A stretch of 64,000 bases of DNA, from assembly GCA_026686845.1 (NCBI GenBank), contig JAIVEN010000001.1, positions 35,828,001 through 35,892,000 of the forward strand, written 5' to 3'. This DNA comes from Adenanthera pavonina. Lineage: Eukaryota; Streptophyta; Magnoliopsida; Fabales; Fabaceae. Below the pieces are notes generated by a model that had not been told where the DNA came from, did not search any database, and was given only the letters and a program-made list of their open reading frames with translations. Position numbers and translations under genes: made by a program. Positions 33,205 to 44,098 of this stretch are shown here, in pieces; the stretch's first letter is position 1, and the number at the start of each line of letters is the position of its first letter.

Positions 33205-34567
33205 TCCTCCATTTACCATGATTTACGAGCAGAATGTGGGGTCCCTATTTAGAGTTGGAATTTCATGCTTTTGACCCCAAAAATGGATTCTTTGAGTCCT
33301 AATTAGTTAAGTACAAGTGTTGGATTCAAGAAAAACTCAAAGGAAAGCTAAGTGAAAAAGTTAGGGTTTAAGGTGTATAGTATTGTGCAATTCTGAAAAT
33401 TAGTGGCTAAGGTAGTTTAATGTTGATATGGTTAGGTTCAAGAAAGTGTTGGAAGGCCCAAGAAGTGGTGTACCAAGTGTGGGAACCTTTGGAACACATA
33501 AAGGTAGTTAATTATCTTTACTAACATCACATTGTTATTATTGTTTCTTGGATACTTGACACTATGGCATACATATAAAATATTGATTTGTGATATTTCT
33601 ATGATATTGGCTGAGTTGTATGAGGGGTTTTGAGCCCCAAGATGTCCATTTTTCAAAATAAAACTCTGTCAAAATTTTTATAAAATTTATATGTCCAAAT
33701 GTGCTCATGTGATGAATTAAGATTCTTGTGATGTTTTTATGAAAAATGTGATGATATGATGGCATGTATTAGTATTAGCTACTGAGATTCTTTGAATCTC
33801 ACCCTCCCACCTATTAACCATGATTAGGTAGCAACAATGGCAAGACCTCCAAGGAAGAGAAAGGAAAGAAGAAAGAATTTGGTCATTAACTTGATATTGC
33901 TCTCAATGGCCATAATTTAGAGCTTTTGTGTAAATATGTAAATGTGATGTTAAATCTATTTCTTCAAGTTTTTATAATTCTTTAGGTCTTAATGAATGTA
34001 TGGTATGATATGCAGATGAAATATCATCATGTAAATATTTTACAACTTTTGTATGGTAAAAAATTAGGATACAAATGGTCATTCTGACCACTACAGAGTG
34101 ACTTTTTGATGTATTAAGTATGAATTTTATATATGGTTGAAAGTTAGATAGAAAGGGCTTTAAAATGGTCCAAAGATCACTCAATTTGGATGTGTATACG
34201 AATTATGGTGATTTTTCAAAATTAGCCTAGAAAACTGGAATTTCAGAAATTGACCATATGAATAGTGAAGATTTACAAAATTTACTGTATGAATTGGCCA
34301 ATAATTACTCTTTTTTATATTTTTCCCATGTAGAAAATCTTTTTAAGCTATTTTTGTAGACTTGAATCACTTGCATACGATTTTTGTAGAATTAGTTATG
34401 ATTTTCTGAAATTCAATTGAAAAAAAGGAATTTGGTTAAATGAATAGTTTCTGAATTTTGAAAAATTTTATTATAACATTTTGTGTGATTCAAGCTTCTA
34501 ATTAAGTATAAATAGACTCCAATGAGGTTTAATACATGGGAAAATGGTCCTAAATAGAGGTGTTACA

Positions 34568-34605
34568 ATGTTTGGATATTGATCCTTCATATGTTCATTG
34601 TCATT
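34568..34605. repeat. Resumption of the 121-bp tandem repeat
   Basis: atgtttggatattgatcctt and the next bases to ttgtcatt match the part of the repeat unit that is missing after 6602. This places the whole 6603-34567 block as an insertion within one repeat unit. Confidence 0.8.
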
Positions 34606-36440
34606 TCGGTTTCCTCATGATGCAATAAACACCTAGCTGAGGAAAGAAGTTCCTTTCCAATTTTTCCAATGGAAGTTTTTCCTAGCAAATAAATATACAT
34701 GTTAGAGGATACAATCCTATTGACATTAATCATGTAGGGATTTTGATCCTTCACGAATCATTTGTTTCCCCACCATAATACAAATACAAATCTAAAAGAA
34801 AGTGAGTTTTTGCTCTTTTCATGAAGAAATAAATTAGCTTGATAACATGCTAAAAGGGTCATATAACTTATATGGCATGCGCATCATTAATAATATTAGG
34901 CAATTAATTTTCAAAAGGTAATTTCCTTTCTTGTAAACAATAAGTACCCAAAAGAAGAAGTAATATTCCACCTAAACGAAGTTCCAAAATTAATCAATAA
35001 AAAAAAGAACAAAAAATGATAGATGAAAAGAAGAGCAAAACAAAAAAAAAAGCAAAAATGAAGCAAAAAAAAAACTGATTAGCTAACATATTAGTAGGTT
35101 TACAAAAGTCATTACCTGAATTTGGATTGATCTTCCATGAATTAAATAAGTGTAATAAGGATCCAAAGGTAGCCTACTAATATTTTAACTAATCAAGCCA
35201 GTAACTAAAACAACCAAAGCCTCATATCTAATTATCAATTATCATAAGAAGCAACAAGAGTTTAGATGAAAACAAAAGTTCATGTTCTCTTAAACCTATC
35301 AAGTAAACATACCACCTTGCATCTATCATTTAAAAGTCCAATCTTGAAATACACCTAAGCAAAAGCTCAAGATTTTTACAATTCCTTTATGATAATGGAC
35401 TATTGCAACAAAATCAATGCACTAGTCAATTCATCAATTGTAAAACATAATGAGCATGCATTCACATGCATAATCATTTTGCATATCATGATAAAGATTG
35501 TGAAATTTACAGAAAATAGGATATTGGTTCCTTAAGGTGGGAAGTCAACATGAGCCTTTGAGTCGAAAGGTTGTATCTTAGCTTCTTCATGACCATAAAA
35601 AAATCATTCATCACTCATATGAGCATAGAAAGAACTAGTTTTTTTTTTTTTTAGGATTGAGGGACTTGCTCTTTTAAGACACTTATAGGAGATATAGCCC
35701 AAAATAATATTTCTAATTCCAATTATACCTTTCACTCATAAGAACATTCTTCAAAAAAAAAGTGAGTCTTTAATGTGTCAGATCTTCATCAAACAATGTG
35801 AAGATCTAGTACTGAGACTGACTTTATGGTCATGTATTTCCATCTTCTCTTACTAGTCTGCTCATCATGTCAATATCTTGGCAAGCATTCATCCCTTGTA
35901 ATATTTTGTTCAATATTCCAAATAAGAACACTTCAATTGATGTAAGAAATGGATGAAATCTAAAGCAAAATATGCTACTCGAGTTGAAAAAAAGAAGAAA
36001 GAAAAATATTTAAAAAAAGAAAAAAAAAGGAGATGCAATTATAGGTCCTACAAACAAGTTAAGTTAAGGATATGAGGCTTTTTTTTTTTCCAATTTGGAA
36101 GATACCCCATCTACCCCAATTGAGCCAGGAGTAGTGGTTATTTTAATTAATCCACAATTAAATAATTACCTTGGGATGGAAAGTATCTAACATATTTTTA
36201 TGCTAAAAAATTCAAATGTCAAGGAAGGATCAATTTTTTTTGCCCACCCCAAATATTACTTAACCATTTCCAGCCACTTTTTAAATTTTGAAAACCCCTT
36301 TCTATCCCTTAATATTGATTAAAACCCAAAAAAATGAGAATAATTACAAAATAGTAATCTTTATGTTACAATTGGTAAAAGCAATAATAAAAGTCACACA
36401 AAAGGTATCGGAAAAGTAAGCAAGAGAAAGGGAATAGCAA
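34606..36440. other. AT-rich intergenic DNA, no gene seen
   Basis: I find no ORF above chance, no LTR terminus and no family match. There are short A- or T-runs (35025-35070, 35640-35652, 36078-36090). It may be the old host sequence around the tandem array. Confidence 0.45.
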
Positions 36441-36451
36441 ATAAAAATTCT

Positions 36452-37610
36452 CAAAAATGGTGAGTCCATTAAAGAATTTCAAATTCGTTTTACTCACATT
36501 GTTAATCATCTGATAGCTTTGGGAAAAAGCTATACACAAATAGAGCAAGTATGTAAAATACTCAAAGCTCTACCCAAAGAATGGCAATCAAAAGTGACAG
36601 CTATTGAAGAAACAAGAGGAGAATCATATCAATCTATCACTGCATTGTTTGGAAGTCTTGCTAAACATGAAGGGAGACTAGATCTTCTGTGGGAGCAGCA
36701 AAACAAAGGAAAAATGCTTATGTTTAAAGCTACTACATCACAGAACTCAAAAGATGATGATACTGATGATGAAAGTGATCATAACAGCAGTAATGATGAG
36801 GAGGATGAGCTAAAAGAGTTGACCATCAGATTTGGAAAATTCCTCAAAATCAAAAAGAAGGAGCCTCAGGAACAAAAGCACTCTTGCCATGCAAATAAGC
36901 TGAAGTACTAGTCAAAGAGGCAAGGAGGAAGATATGCAGAAAAGAAAAGTAAAAAAGATAAAGTGGCATATACCTCTGCAATCTGGGGCAATAGTTCAGA
37001 TGAAGATGATGAGGATACCTATCCATGCTTGATGGCACTATCCAATGATGAGGTATCGAATTCTGACTCTGAATCTGATTCTAAATTCTCTGTTGATGAG
37101 TTGCAAGTTGCTTACAATTAAATGCATGATGAAATGATTAGATTAGCTAAAGAACTTGCACTTAGTAAAAAGAAAGTGATTTCCTTAGAAAATGATTTGC
37201 AATTTGAAAAGACTAAAAAGGAATTACTTAAACAGAAAATAAATGATTTAAAAAATATCTGTGAAACCCACACACACACTTCCTCTTGTGTTACATGTGA
37301 TATATGAAATAAAGAAAAAGAGGAATTGACTAGAGTAATAGCCAATTTCACCCAAGAAAAGGATAAGTTGAATATTTCACTTGGCAAACAGAATTCTAAG
37401 TTTGACAAGTTGGGTGCTGGTTATAAGAGTGAGTCCAAAGGGAAAAATAAATCTTGTTCGAAATTCTTTGTGCCTAATGTAATACCTAGCTCACCATCAT
37501 GCACATATTATGGTAAAAATGGTCATATTGCTTATCTGTGCAACATAAGGAAAAATGGTTTGAGTAAAAGCATGAAATAGATTCCAAAGAATATCACTAA
37601 CCCTCCTAGA
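36452..37610 (+). pseudogene. gag: copia gag fragment with zinc knuckle
   Basis: The frame is open from about 36452 (NGESIKEFQIRFTHIVNHL) through the longest piece to 36911, which holds KILKALPKEWQSKVTAIEE and YQSITALFGSLAKHEGRL, the UBN2 capsid wording. An acidic patch, a Lys/Glu-rich coiled-coil stretch (37122-37300, VISLENDLQFEKTKKELLKQ) and a zinc knuckle (about 37500-37540, CTYYGKNGHIAYLC, second Cys changed to Tyr) follow in Sirevirus order. Stops after 36909 and near 37120 and 37306, and loss of the N-terminus, make it non-functional. The NKWVPK wording just after it is where protease would follow, but protease is absent. Confidence 0.8.
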
Positions 37611-39259
37611 CCCAAAAACAAGTGGGTACCAAAATTTTCTTCTAGTGTTTCATGTATACAGAACCAATCCAAGAAGAAAGACTACATTGGTGCAAGAAAG
37701 AGGATGCTGAAAAGGAAAACTTCTCAAAACTCCAAAACTACAACCGCAAATCACATGGAGAAGCACTGGAAGCAATTCTCTCACTCATGTCAAGGAAGCA
37801 ACTCAAATAGAAACCATACTACTGACCTTGAGAAGAGAAAGAGTAGAAATTCAAGAGGCATTGGCATGTATGCAAAAAAGAAGACATGAGGAATACTACA
37901 CTGCATACGAGGTAAGAATAACAAGGAAATAATCTTTGGTAACCTTTGATCCTTACCCCTTTCAATTATTGCATTATATATACATAATTGGGTAAGATTG
38001 AACTCTGGTCCCATATGTAATGAAAAATGTTCAAACTGACCTTTAGTGGACCCAAGTCAGAAAGGGTACCAAAGAAAGAAAAAGGATTTTCCCTCTTGCT
38101 TTTGCAGGTACTTCCTAAGCTAAATGGTAAAAGCCTCATAAAGATGGAGTATCTGATGCACTCAATTGGAATCATACTGAAAAGGGAAGAAATTAGCTAT
38201 TAACCAAACTGGTTTGTAAGTGTTTAACAAATTTTCATATATATGCTTGGTTGATGCTATTATTTGAGGTTATTAAAATAAAGTATGGTCCTTGTTCAAA
38301 TGATGAATTATTTGAATATGATGGTGCTTACTGAAAAGTTCAGTATTTGCACAAGTCCATTTCTTTATTTGTATAACTAAACTTGTGTACTTTTTAAAAT
38401 TCCCTTTGTATACTGATTTTAATTTAAGCCACTATCTGAAAAGTATGTATATTTGAATAAATGCTCATACTTAGGGGGAGCATGTAAATTTGCATGTAAA
38501 AGTCTTTAAAAGATCATTCTGACTTTAAAAGAAAAACTTGAATCATAATACCCACATCATGTACTAATTGACTGAACATGCTTATTTGATGCATTATGCT
38601 TTCTTGGCTTTATCATTATGAAATGCATAGGTTGAGGGGGAACATTTTTTGAAATTAAGTTGTTTATGCTTTAACTTACCTCATTTTACTATGAAGAGTT
38701 TAGTTGCTTAGCTCTAATCTGCTAAAGGGAGCAATGATGTTTCAACATCTCTCCTTGATCATAAAGGAAGAAGGTAACAACTCTTCAAATTTGAGATACC
38801 TCTTATGATGCTTGAATATCATGAACATCTTAACAAGAAGCATAATAACATTTGGTATCATATATTTTTCAAGCAACAAGTGATGTTAGTTTGAATATCA
38901 CTATCCATTGGTATCAATTTTGAAAATGATTGGTAACAATTGATATCAATTTTGATATCAGTAAAAATCAGCATAATTTGAACATGCAGTGCATAATAAG
39001 TTTTGATGATAATTTACATTTCAGTTTGTGTTTTTCTATGTGCTTGAAACACCCCAGACATCTATACTTACTGGTGTAATCTTATAAATAAGGGGAGAAG
39101 AAATACTTGTTATTCTTCAAATCTTTTTGTTGATGTCAAATAGGGGGAGAAGTTGTGTGAAAAATATGCATATGCTTAATCTGCAATTATCTGAATTAAA
39201 CTGCATTATATGTGTTAATCATTTATTAAGCATATTTTTCACTAGTGATTTGTCATAAT
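37611..39259 (+). other. 3' internal region with repeated purine tracts
   Basis: Pol has been deleted between about 37650 and 37700. From 37720 to 37920, three frames together give a helix-rich wording (TQIETILLTLRRERVEIQEA and CMQKRRHEEYYTAYE), possibly the end of an extra ORF downstream of pol. After it come non-coding tracts with agggggag-type motifs at about 38472, 38635, 39091 and 39142, before the true polypurine tract. Confidence 0.5.
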
Positions 39260-39274
39260 AAAAAAGGGGGAGAT
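39260..39274 (+). other. Polypurine tract
   Basis: aaaaaagggggagat immediately before the LTR start tgtaagg at 39275. The preceding tgtcataataaaa wording is shared, reversed, with 63540-63560. Confidence 0.8.
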
Positions 39275-41070
39275 TGTAAGGTTTAGTATAACATAAGTTT
39301 TGATGATGACAAATATAGAGTAATAAGGAACAAATGTATTATATGTATCTGACATATATAATATTCCTTAAAGAAGTAAAATACATATTAGCATGTATTT
39401 AATTATGGTTATAATACATATATCATGTTATGTGTAAATATATCCATTGTACTTTTACAATGAATAACATAAGTTGGATATATAAACTGGACTAACTACT
39501 TGGTTCATAAGTGTAATATATTAAATGTAGGTTGGTCTAAGTAAGAAGAGTAAGCATTGGAATACAGAAATGGAAATCAATATCATGCCTCACTCAAGAA
39601 AGAAGAAAAGAAAGGATGCTCCAAAAATGGAAAATCAGAAGGGAGAATGCCAAAAAGGAAATGACCAAGTGGAAGTGGAACTCAACATTTGAAAACCTAG
39701 TTAGATTAAGTAAATCTAGTGTTACCATATGTTAATTTGAAAAACTCTGACTGATAGACTAATTTTGAGAAGTTAAAATTCTTATACTTTGTGAAAATAC
39801 GAACTTTGCTGACTGAAATTTAAAGTTCTAGAGATATCACCTCTGACAGATAAATTTCAAGTGTTGAATTTCGAATTTCGAGTCAAGCATAGTTAGTAAA
39901 ATGTGCAAAATTCTTCTAAAGTCATGACAAAGTTTGTCTGATAATTAAGCACTAAAAGGGTTCAAAAACATTCCCTCTGATAGATGAATTTTGGATTTCA
40001 AAATTCAAACTTTAGAATAAAACTCAATGATTTACAATTACATTTGATTAACTCAAGAAATTTTGGGTATCAAAGTAACATATCCTTACTTTTAAACATA
40101 GTGAAATATCATTTTCAAGAATCTAAATTTTGACTTTTGATTAGTTTTTTTTTATACATCTCTCAAAATACATATGACTTCAATATAAAACTTATTTCAT
40201 ATTAAACTAGACTTAATAAGCTTTTCAAAGAAGGTTATTTCACTCAAAATAAAGGTCATATGAAAAAAGTTATGGTCACTTAAAGTTGAGTAGTGAGATA
40301 TGAATTTTTAGTTTTGATCTCTTATCATTATTTCAATCATATCTCATAGAATATGTTTGTTTTTGAAGTGAAACTTCTTTCATTTGAAAGCAGACATTGA
40401 GAGTTTTCCAAGCATAGGTCATTTGCTTAATTTAGAGTTAAAATGAGAGAGTTATAGCTTATGTGAAACTGTCTACAGTGCAAAGTTTGAAGTTACGAAC
40501 TTTCTGCCTCCGATAGACGAATTTCGGATCTCCGAAATTCGAATTTCGAAGAGAACTTTTGTGTTATGTTGAGCTTGCCATTGATAGATGAATTTTGGCT
40601 TTCAAACTTTGAACTTAAAGTCTAACAGATGAATTTTGGCTTTCAAAATTCGAATTTCGAAATACCAGAATGTGAAATACTTCTAGAAAAGCCAACAGAC
40701 GAATTTTCATATCTAAAATTTGAACTTCAAGTATAACAGACGAATTTTGGCTCTGAAAATTTGAATTTCGAATCTCCAGAACGTGGAAATACTTCTGGAA
40801 TAGCCAACAGACGAATTTCCACATCCAAAATTTGAATTTCGAAAGGAAGAACTTGAGCCATATTGAATTGCTCACTGACAAACAAATTTTGGGCACCAAA
40901 ATTCAAACTTCAAAGGCACTGTAGCAATATGGAATAACTATTCACACTTACCAAAAGTACTTTAAACTTGAAAATTCCTATGTTCTAATATAGAAACATT
41001 TGTCAATATGAAAATTTGAATTTCAAAATTGAACAGATGAACTTCGAAGCTCAACGCTAAAGACTTTATA
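39275..41070 (+). repeat. 3' LTR of the Sirevirus remnant, truncated
   Basis: Starts tgtaaggtttagtataac and matches 53895 onward (shared gacaaatatagagtaata). Bases 39740-40930 carry degenerate gacgaattt...aaattcgaatttcg units. The match ends about 41070, so roughly the last 500 bp are missing. Confidence 0.8.
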
Positions 41071-41089
41071 GGAGAAATATTGGTATCCA

Positions 41090-41610
41090 AGCGTGCTCTT
41101 AACATACAACCAAAGGTGGCCTATGAGAGAGAGCAACGCTAGAATTTATTTCATACTAGATGTTTCATTAATAACAAGGTATGCAATCTTATCATTGATA
41201 ATGGTAGTTGTACCAATGTAGCTAGTACCTTTTTAGTTGAAAAACTTGGTTTACCAACTTTGAAGCACCCTACACCTTATAATTTGCTGTGGTTTAATAA
41301 AAGTGGGGATGTTAAGATAACTAAACAAGTGATTGTAGTATTTTCCATAGGTAGCTATAAAGATGAGGTTTTATGTGATGTTGTACTTATGCATGTTGGA
41401 CACTTGTTACTTGGTAGGCCATGGCAGTATGATAGGAGCATTAAGTATGATGGTTACACTAACAAGTACTCATTTGAGTATAATAATAAGACCATTGTAC
41501 TAACATCTCTTAGTCTAGTGCAGGCTCTTGAAGACCAAAGGAGAATCACTCAAGAGAGTAAAATGAAAGAAAAAGAAAAGAAAGAGCATGAGAAAGAAAG
41601 AAAAGCAAGT
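41090..41610 (+). pseudogene. pol: Chromovirus aspartic protease region
   Basis: The frame upstream of the ORF at 41260 gives CNLIIDNGSCTNVASTFLVE, a retropepsin active site with D-N-G at 41197-41205 where the family has Asp-Ser/Thr-Gly. Then KHPTPYNLLWFNKSGDVKIT, VLMHVGHLLLGRPWQYD and KYSFEYNNKTIVL follow, the standard fold after the active site. A Lys/Glu-rich linker (KMKEKEKKEHEKERKAS) ends in a stop at 41611-41613. The enzyme would process the polyprotein; the changed active-site residue and stop suggest it is inactive. Confidence 0.8.
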
Positions 41611-43140
41611 TAGCTCAAAAGAAAAGAACAAAGGATAAGTGTGAAAAAGAATGAGAGTGAAGAAACAAAAGTAAGTTTGTTTGCTGGAGGAGGAGAAATC
41701 AAAAGAGCTTTGTTTTGTGAACCTTCCTTTGTACTCATGTATAAGGAAGTGTATCTAACTATTTCTGATTTAGATAACTCTCTTCCCTCTAGTGTTTTGG
41801 GCTTGTTGTGGGAATATAAGGAATTATTTCCAGAGGAGATACCAGATGAGTTACCCCCAATAAGAGGCATTAAGCATAGAATTGATTTTATCCCTGGAAC
41901 ATTTATTCCAAATAGGCTTGCATATAGGGCAAATCCAGAGAAGACTAAAGAAATTCAAAGGCAAGTTGAGGAACTACTGAAAAAGGGGTTCGTGAAAGAA
42001 AGCCTTAGTCCGTGTGCTGTTCCAGTCATGTTGGTGCTCAAGAAAGATGGCAAGTGTAGAATGTGTGTAGATTGCCGTGCCATCAACAAAATTACAGTTA
42101 AGTATTGATATCACATTCCTCATTTAGATGACATGCTAGATGAACTGCATGGTGCTTGTTTATTTTCAAAGATAAATCTTAGGAGTGGATATCATCAGAT
42201 TATGATGAAAGAAGGGGAAGAGTGGAAGACTGCTTTTAAAACTAAGTTTGGGTTGTATGAGTGGTTAGTTATGCCTTTTGGTTTGACTAATGCTCATAGC
42301 ATATTTATGAGTCTTATGAATCATGTTTTTTGTCCCTACATAGCAAAGTTTGTTGTAGTTTACTTTGATGATATTTTGGTGTTTTCTAAGAGTCTTGATG
42401 AACATGCTGAACATTTGCGTACCGTATTTGATATTTTACATGAAAATAGGCTCTTTGCCAATTTGGAGAAATGTTCCTTTTGTTTGGATTCTGTTGTCTT
42501 CCTTGGTTCTGTGTAGGTGTTGAAAGGATTCGAGTAGATGAAAAGAAAGTGAAAGCTATCCACCATTGGCCTACACCAAGGAATGCAAATGAAGTGAGCA
42601 GTTTCCATGGGCTTGCAAGTTTCTACTGGAGATTTGTGCAGGACTTCTCAATGATTGCTACACCTCTAAATGAGTTGGTAAAGAAAAAATGTTATGTTTA
42701 AATGGGGTGAGGCACAAGAGAGGGCTTTTCAAACATTGAAAGATAAGCTAACTAATGTCCCTTTACTTATTCTTCCTGACTTTTCTAAGATTTTTGAAGT
42801 TGAATGTGATGCTTCTGGTATTGGAATTGGAGCTGTTTTGATGCAAGAGGTTAGACCAATTGCATATTTTAGTGAGAAGCTTAGTGGTGCATGCTTGAAT
42901 TATTTTACATATGATAAAGAGTTGTATGCACTAAAAAGAACCTTAGAACATTGGCAACATTATCTGTGGTCTAATGAATTTGTTTTGCATTCTGATCATG
43001 AAAGTTTGAAATATCTTAAGACCTAAAACAAATTGAACAAAAGACATGCTGTTTGGGTTGAGTTTATTGAATCTTTTCCATACATTTTGAAACATAAGCA
43101 TAGTAAAGAAAATGTTGTTGCCGATGCATTGTCTAGGAGA
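41611..43140 (+). pseudogene. pol: Chromovirus reverse transcriptase and RNase H
   Basis: From 41641 the frame reads VSLFAGGGEIKRALFCE, then PDELPPIRGIKHRIDFIPG, the RT N-terminus. KKDGKCRMCVDCRAINKI ends at a stop (42106-42108), after which the same frame goes on with ARFSKINLRSGYHQ-type wording and the catalytic YFDD at 42361-42372, which is intact. A frameshift near 42500 interrupts the thumb. RNase H begins about 42700 with FKWGEAQERAFQTLKDKL, VECDASGIGIGAVLMQE, YFTYDKELYALKRTLEHWQH and HSDHESLKYLKT, a stop at 43024, then KENVVADALSRR. Domain order and length are normal; four lesions disable it. Confidence 0.85.
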
Positions 43141-43985
43141 TATAGTCTCATTACATCTATGCAAGCTAAGTTGATTGGTTTTGAATCCTTGAAAAGCACG
43201 TATGAATGTGATGTTGACTTTGCTAAAACTTGGAAATTGTGTGAGAATCATGGTGTTGATGACTTTTATAGATTTGATGGGTTCTTGTTTAAGGGAAGTA
43301 AGCTATGTGTTCCTGCATGTTCTATGCGTGAGCTTTTGGTTAAAGAATCTCATGGAGGAGGTTTAATGGGTCATTTTGCAGTTGATAAGACTTTGGCTAT
43401 GATGAAAGATCATTTTTATTGGCCACATATGTGCAAGGATGTTGTTTCCGAGTGTGATAAATGCATTATATGCAAGCATGCTAAATCTCAAGTGCATCCC
43501 CATGGATTATATACTGCCTGTTCCTTCACATCCTTGGTTGGACATTTCTATGGATTTTGTGCTTGGATTGCCTAGGTCTCCTACTGGTAAGGATAGTGTA
43601 TTTGTTGTGGTGGATAGGTTTAGCAAGATGGCTTGTTTCATTGCTTGTTCTAAAACACATGATGCTGTCCACATCTTTGATATATTCTTTAAGAAGATAG
43701 TTAGATTGCATGGTTTACCCAGGTCCATTATTAATGATCGTGATGTTAAATTCTTGAGTCATTTCTGGAAAACTTTATAGGCTAAATTAGGAACTAAGCT
43801 TGTGTTTTCTACAGTTGCACATCCCCAAACGGATGGGTAAACAGAGGTAGTAAATTGAACACTTTCTTCTTTATTGCGTGCTATATTGCATAAAAATCTT
43901 AAAAATTGGGAAAAGTGTTTACCTCATGTGGAGTTTGCATATAATCGAGCTGTGCATTCTACTACTAGTTATTCTCCTAATGATA
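43141..43985 (+). pseudogene. pol: Chromovirus integrase, C-terminus lost
   Basis: The zinc-binding HHCC part is intact: ESHGGGLMGHFAVDKT, DHFYWPHMCKDVVSECDKCI, then C. A frameshift about 43510 moves the core to the frame of 43439-43780: DISMDFVLGLPRSPTGKDS, VVVDRFSKMACF, VRLHGLPRSIINDRDVKFL. After a stop (43778-43780) follow HPQTDG and EFAYNRAVHSTTSYSPND. The wording ends at about 43985, where a short direct repeat (cctaatgatagac) marks the break. The C-terminal part that would carry a targeting domain is missing. Confidence 0.83.
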
Positions 43986-44098
43986 GACAATACCCCTAAT
44001 GATAGACTTATTGACATTGAGTACATAGTCTATAGGATCATACATAGGTACTTTCAGGAGTACGGGGCATACTCCGAGGGACCAAATAGAGGTGTTGG
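43986..44098. other. Junction sequence, unassigned
   Basis: About 110 bp between the broken integrase and the next LTR. It contains gagggaccaaatagaggtgt, similar to the LTR end at 34549-34564, so it may be the tail of a chromovirus LTR. Confidence 0.35.

Larger units (their letters stand above)
6603..34567 (+). mobile_element. Tekay/Del-like Ty3/gypsy chromovirus with nested insertions
   Basis: The element starts tgtaatatccc at 6603 and ends ggtgttaca at 34567, a terminal inverted repeat of the tgtaa/ttaca type. It lies inside one unit of the 121-bp tandem repeat. The flanks acatt (6598-6602) and atgtt (34568-34572) fit a 5-bp target duplication that has since diverged, because removing the element and one flank restores the repeat wording. 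Of the internal region only the end of integrase and a chromodomain survive (25995-27160). Both LTRs carry later insertions: a copia in the 5' LTR and a gag-only element in the 3' LTR. It cannot move on its own. Confidence 0.8.
27205..34567 (+). repeat. 3' LTR of the Tekay-like chromovirus, interrupted
   Basis: LTR sequence covers 27205-28384 and 33210-34567, about 2.5 kb once TR-GAG2 is removed. A purine-rich ttgaggggatagaaa (27190-27204) precedes the start tgtaatatccc and serves as polypurine tract. The end is ggtgttaca at 34567. ORFs at 33438-34184 (minus) are chance. Confidence 0.82.
36441..41070 (+). mobile_element. Sirevirus-type copia remnant lacking pol
   Basis: It has a gag fragment, a short internal region with repeated purine tracts, a polypurine tract and a 3' LTR, but no 5' LTR and no pol. 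The 3' LTR (39275-41070) is of the same family as 53895-55603 but is cut at about 41070, where chromovirus code begins without a clean terminus. Confidence 0.75.
41071..43985 (+). mobile_element. CRM/Reina-like chromovirus pol block, no LTRs
   Basis: A 2.9-kb internal fragment of a Ty3/gypsy element, in the order protease, RT, RNase H, integrase. It abuts a truncated copia LTR on the left and an unrelated junction on the right. Frame 1 of the window carries most of the code, interrupted by a few stops and two frameshifts, so it is the best-preserved pol in the window. Lineage is inferred from RT and integrase wording. Confidence 0.75.

Noticed and set aside
37720..37920. A separate host gene with a coiled coil behind the gag fragment
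   Set aside because: Three frames must be joined, and it lies between retrotransposon gag and the 3' purine tracts, so it is more likely a broken ORF of the element.
39740..40930. Heat-shock-element-like ttcgaa clusters in the Sirevirus LTR
   Set aside because: The canonical element needs gaa and ttc blocks spaced by two bases. Here they abut or are one base apart, so the palindrome reading is the better one.
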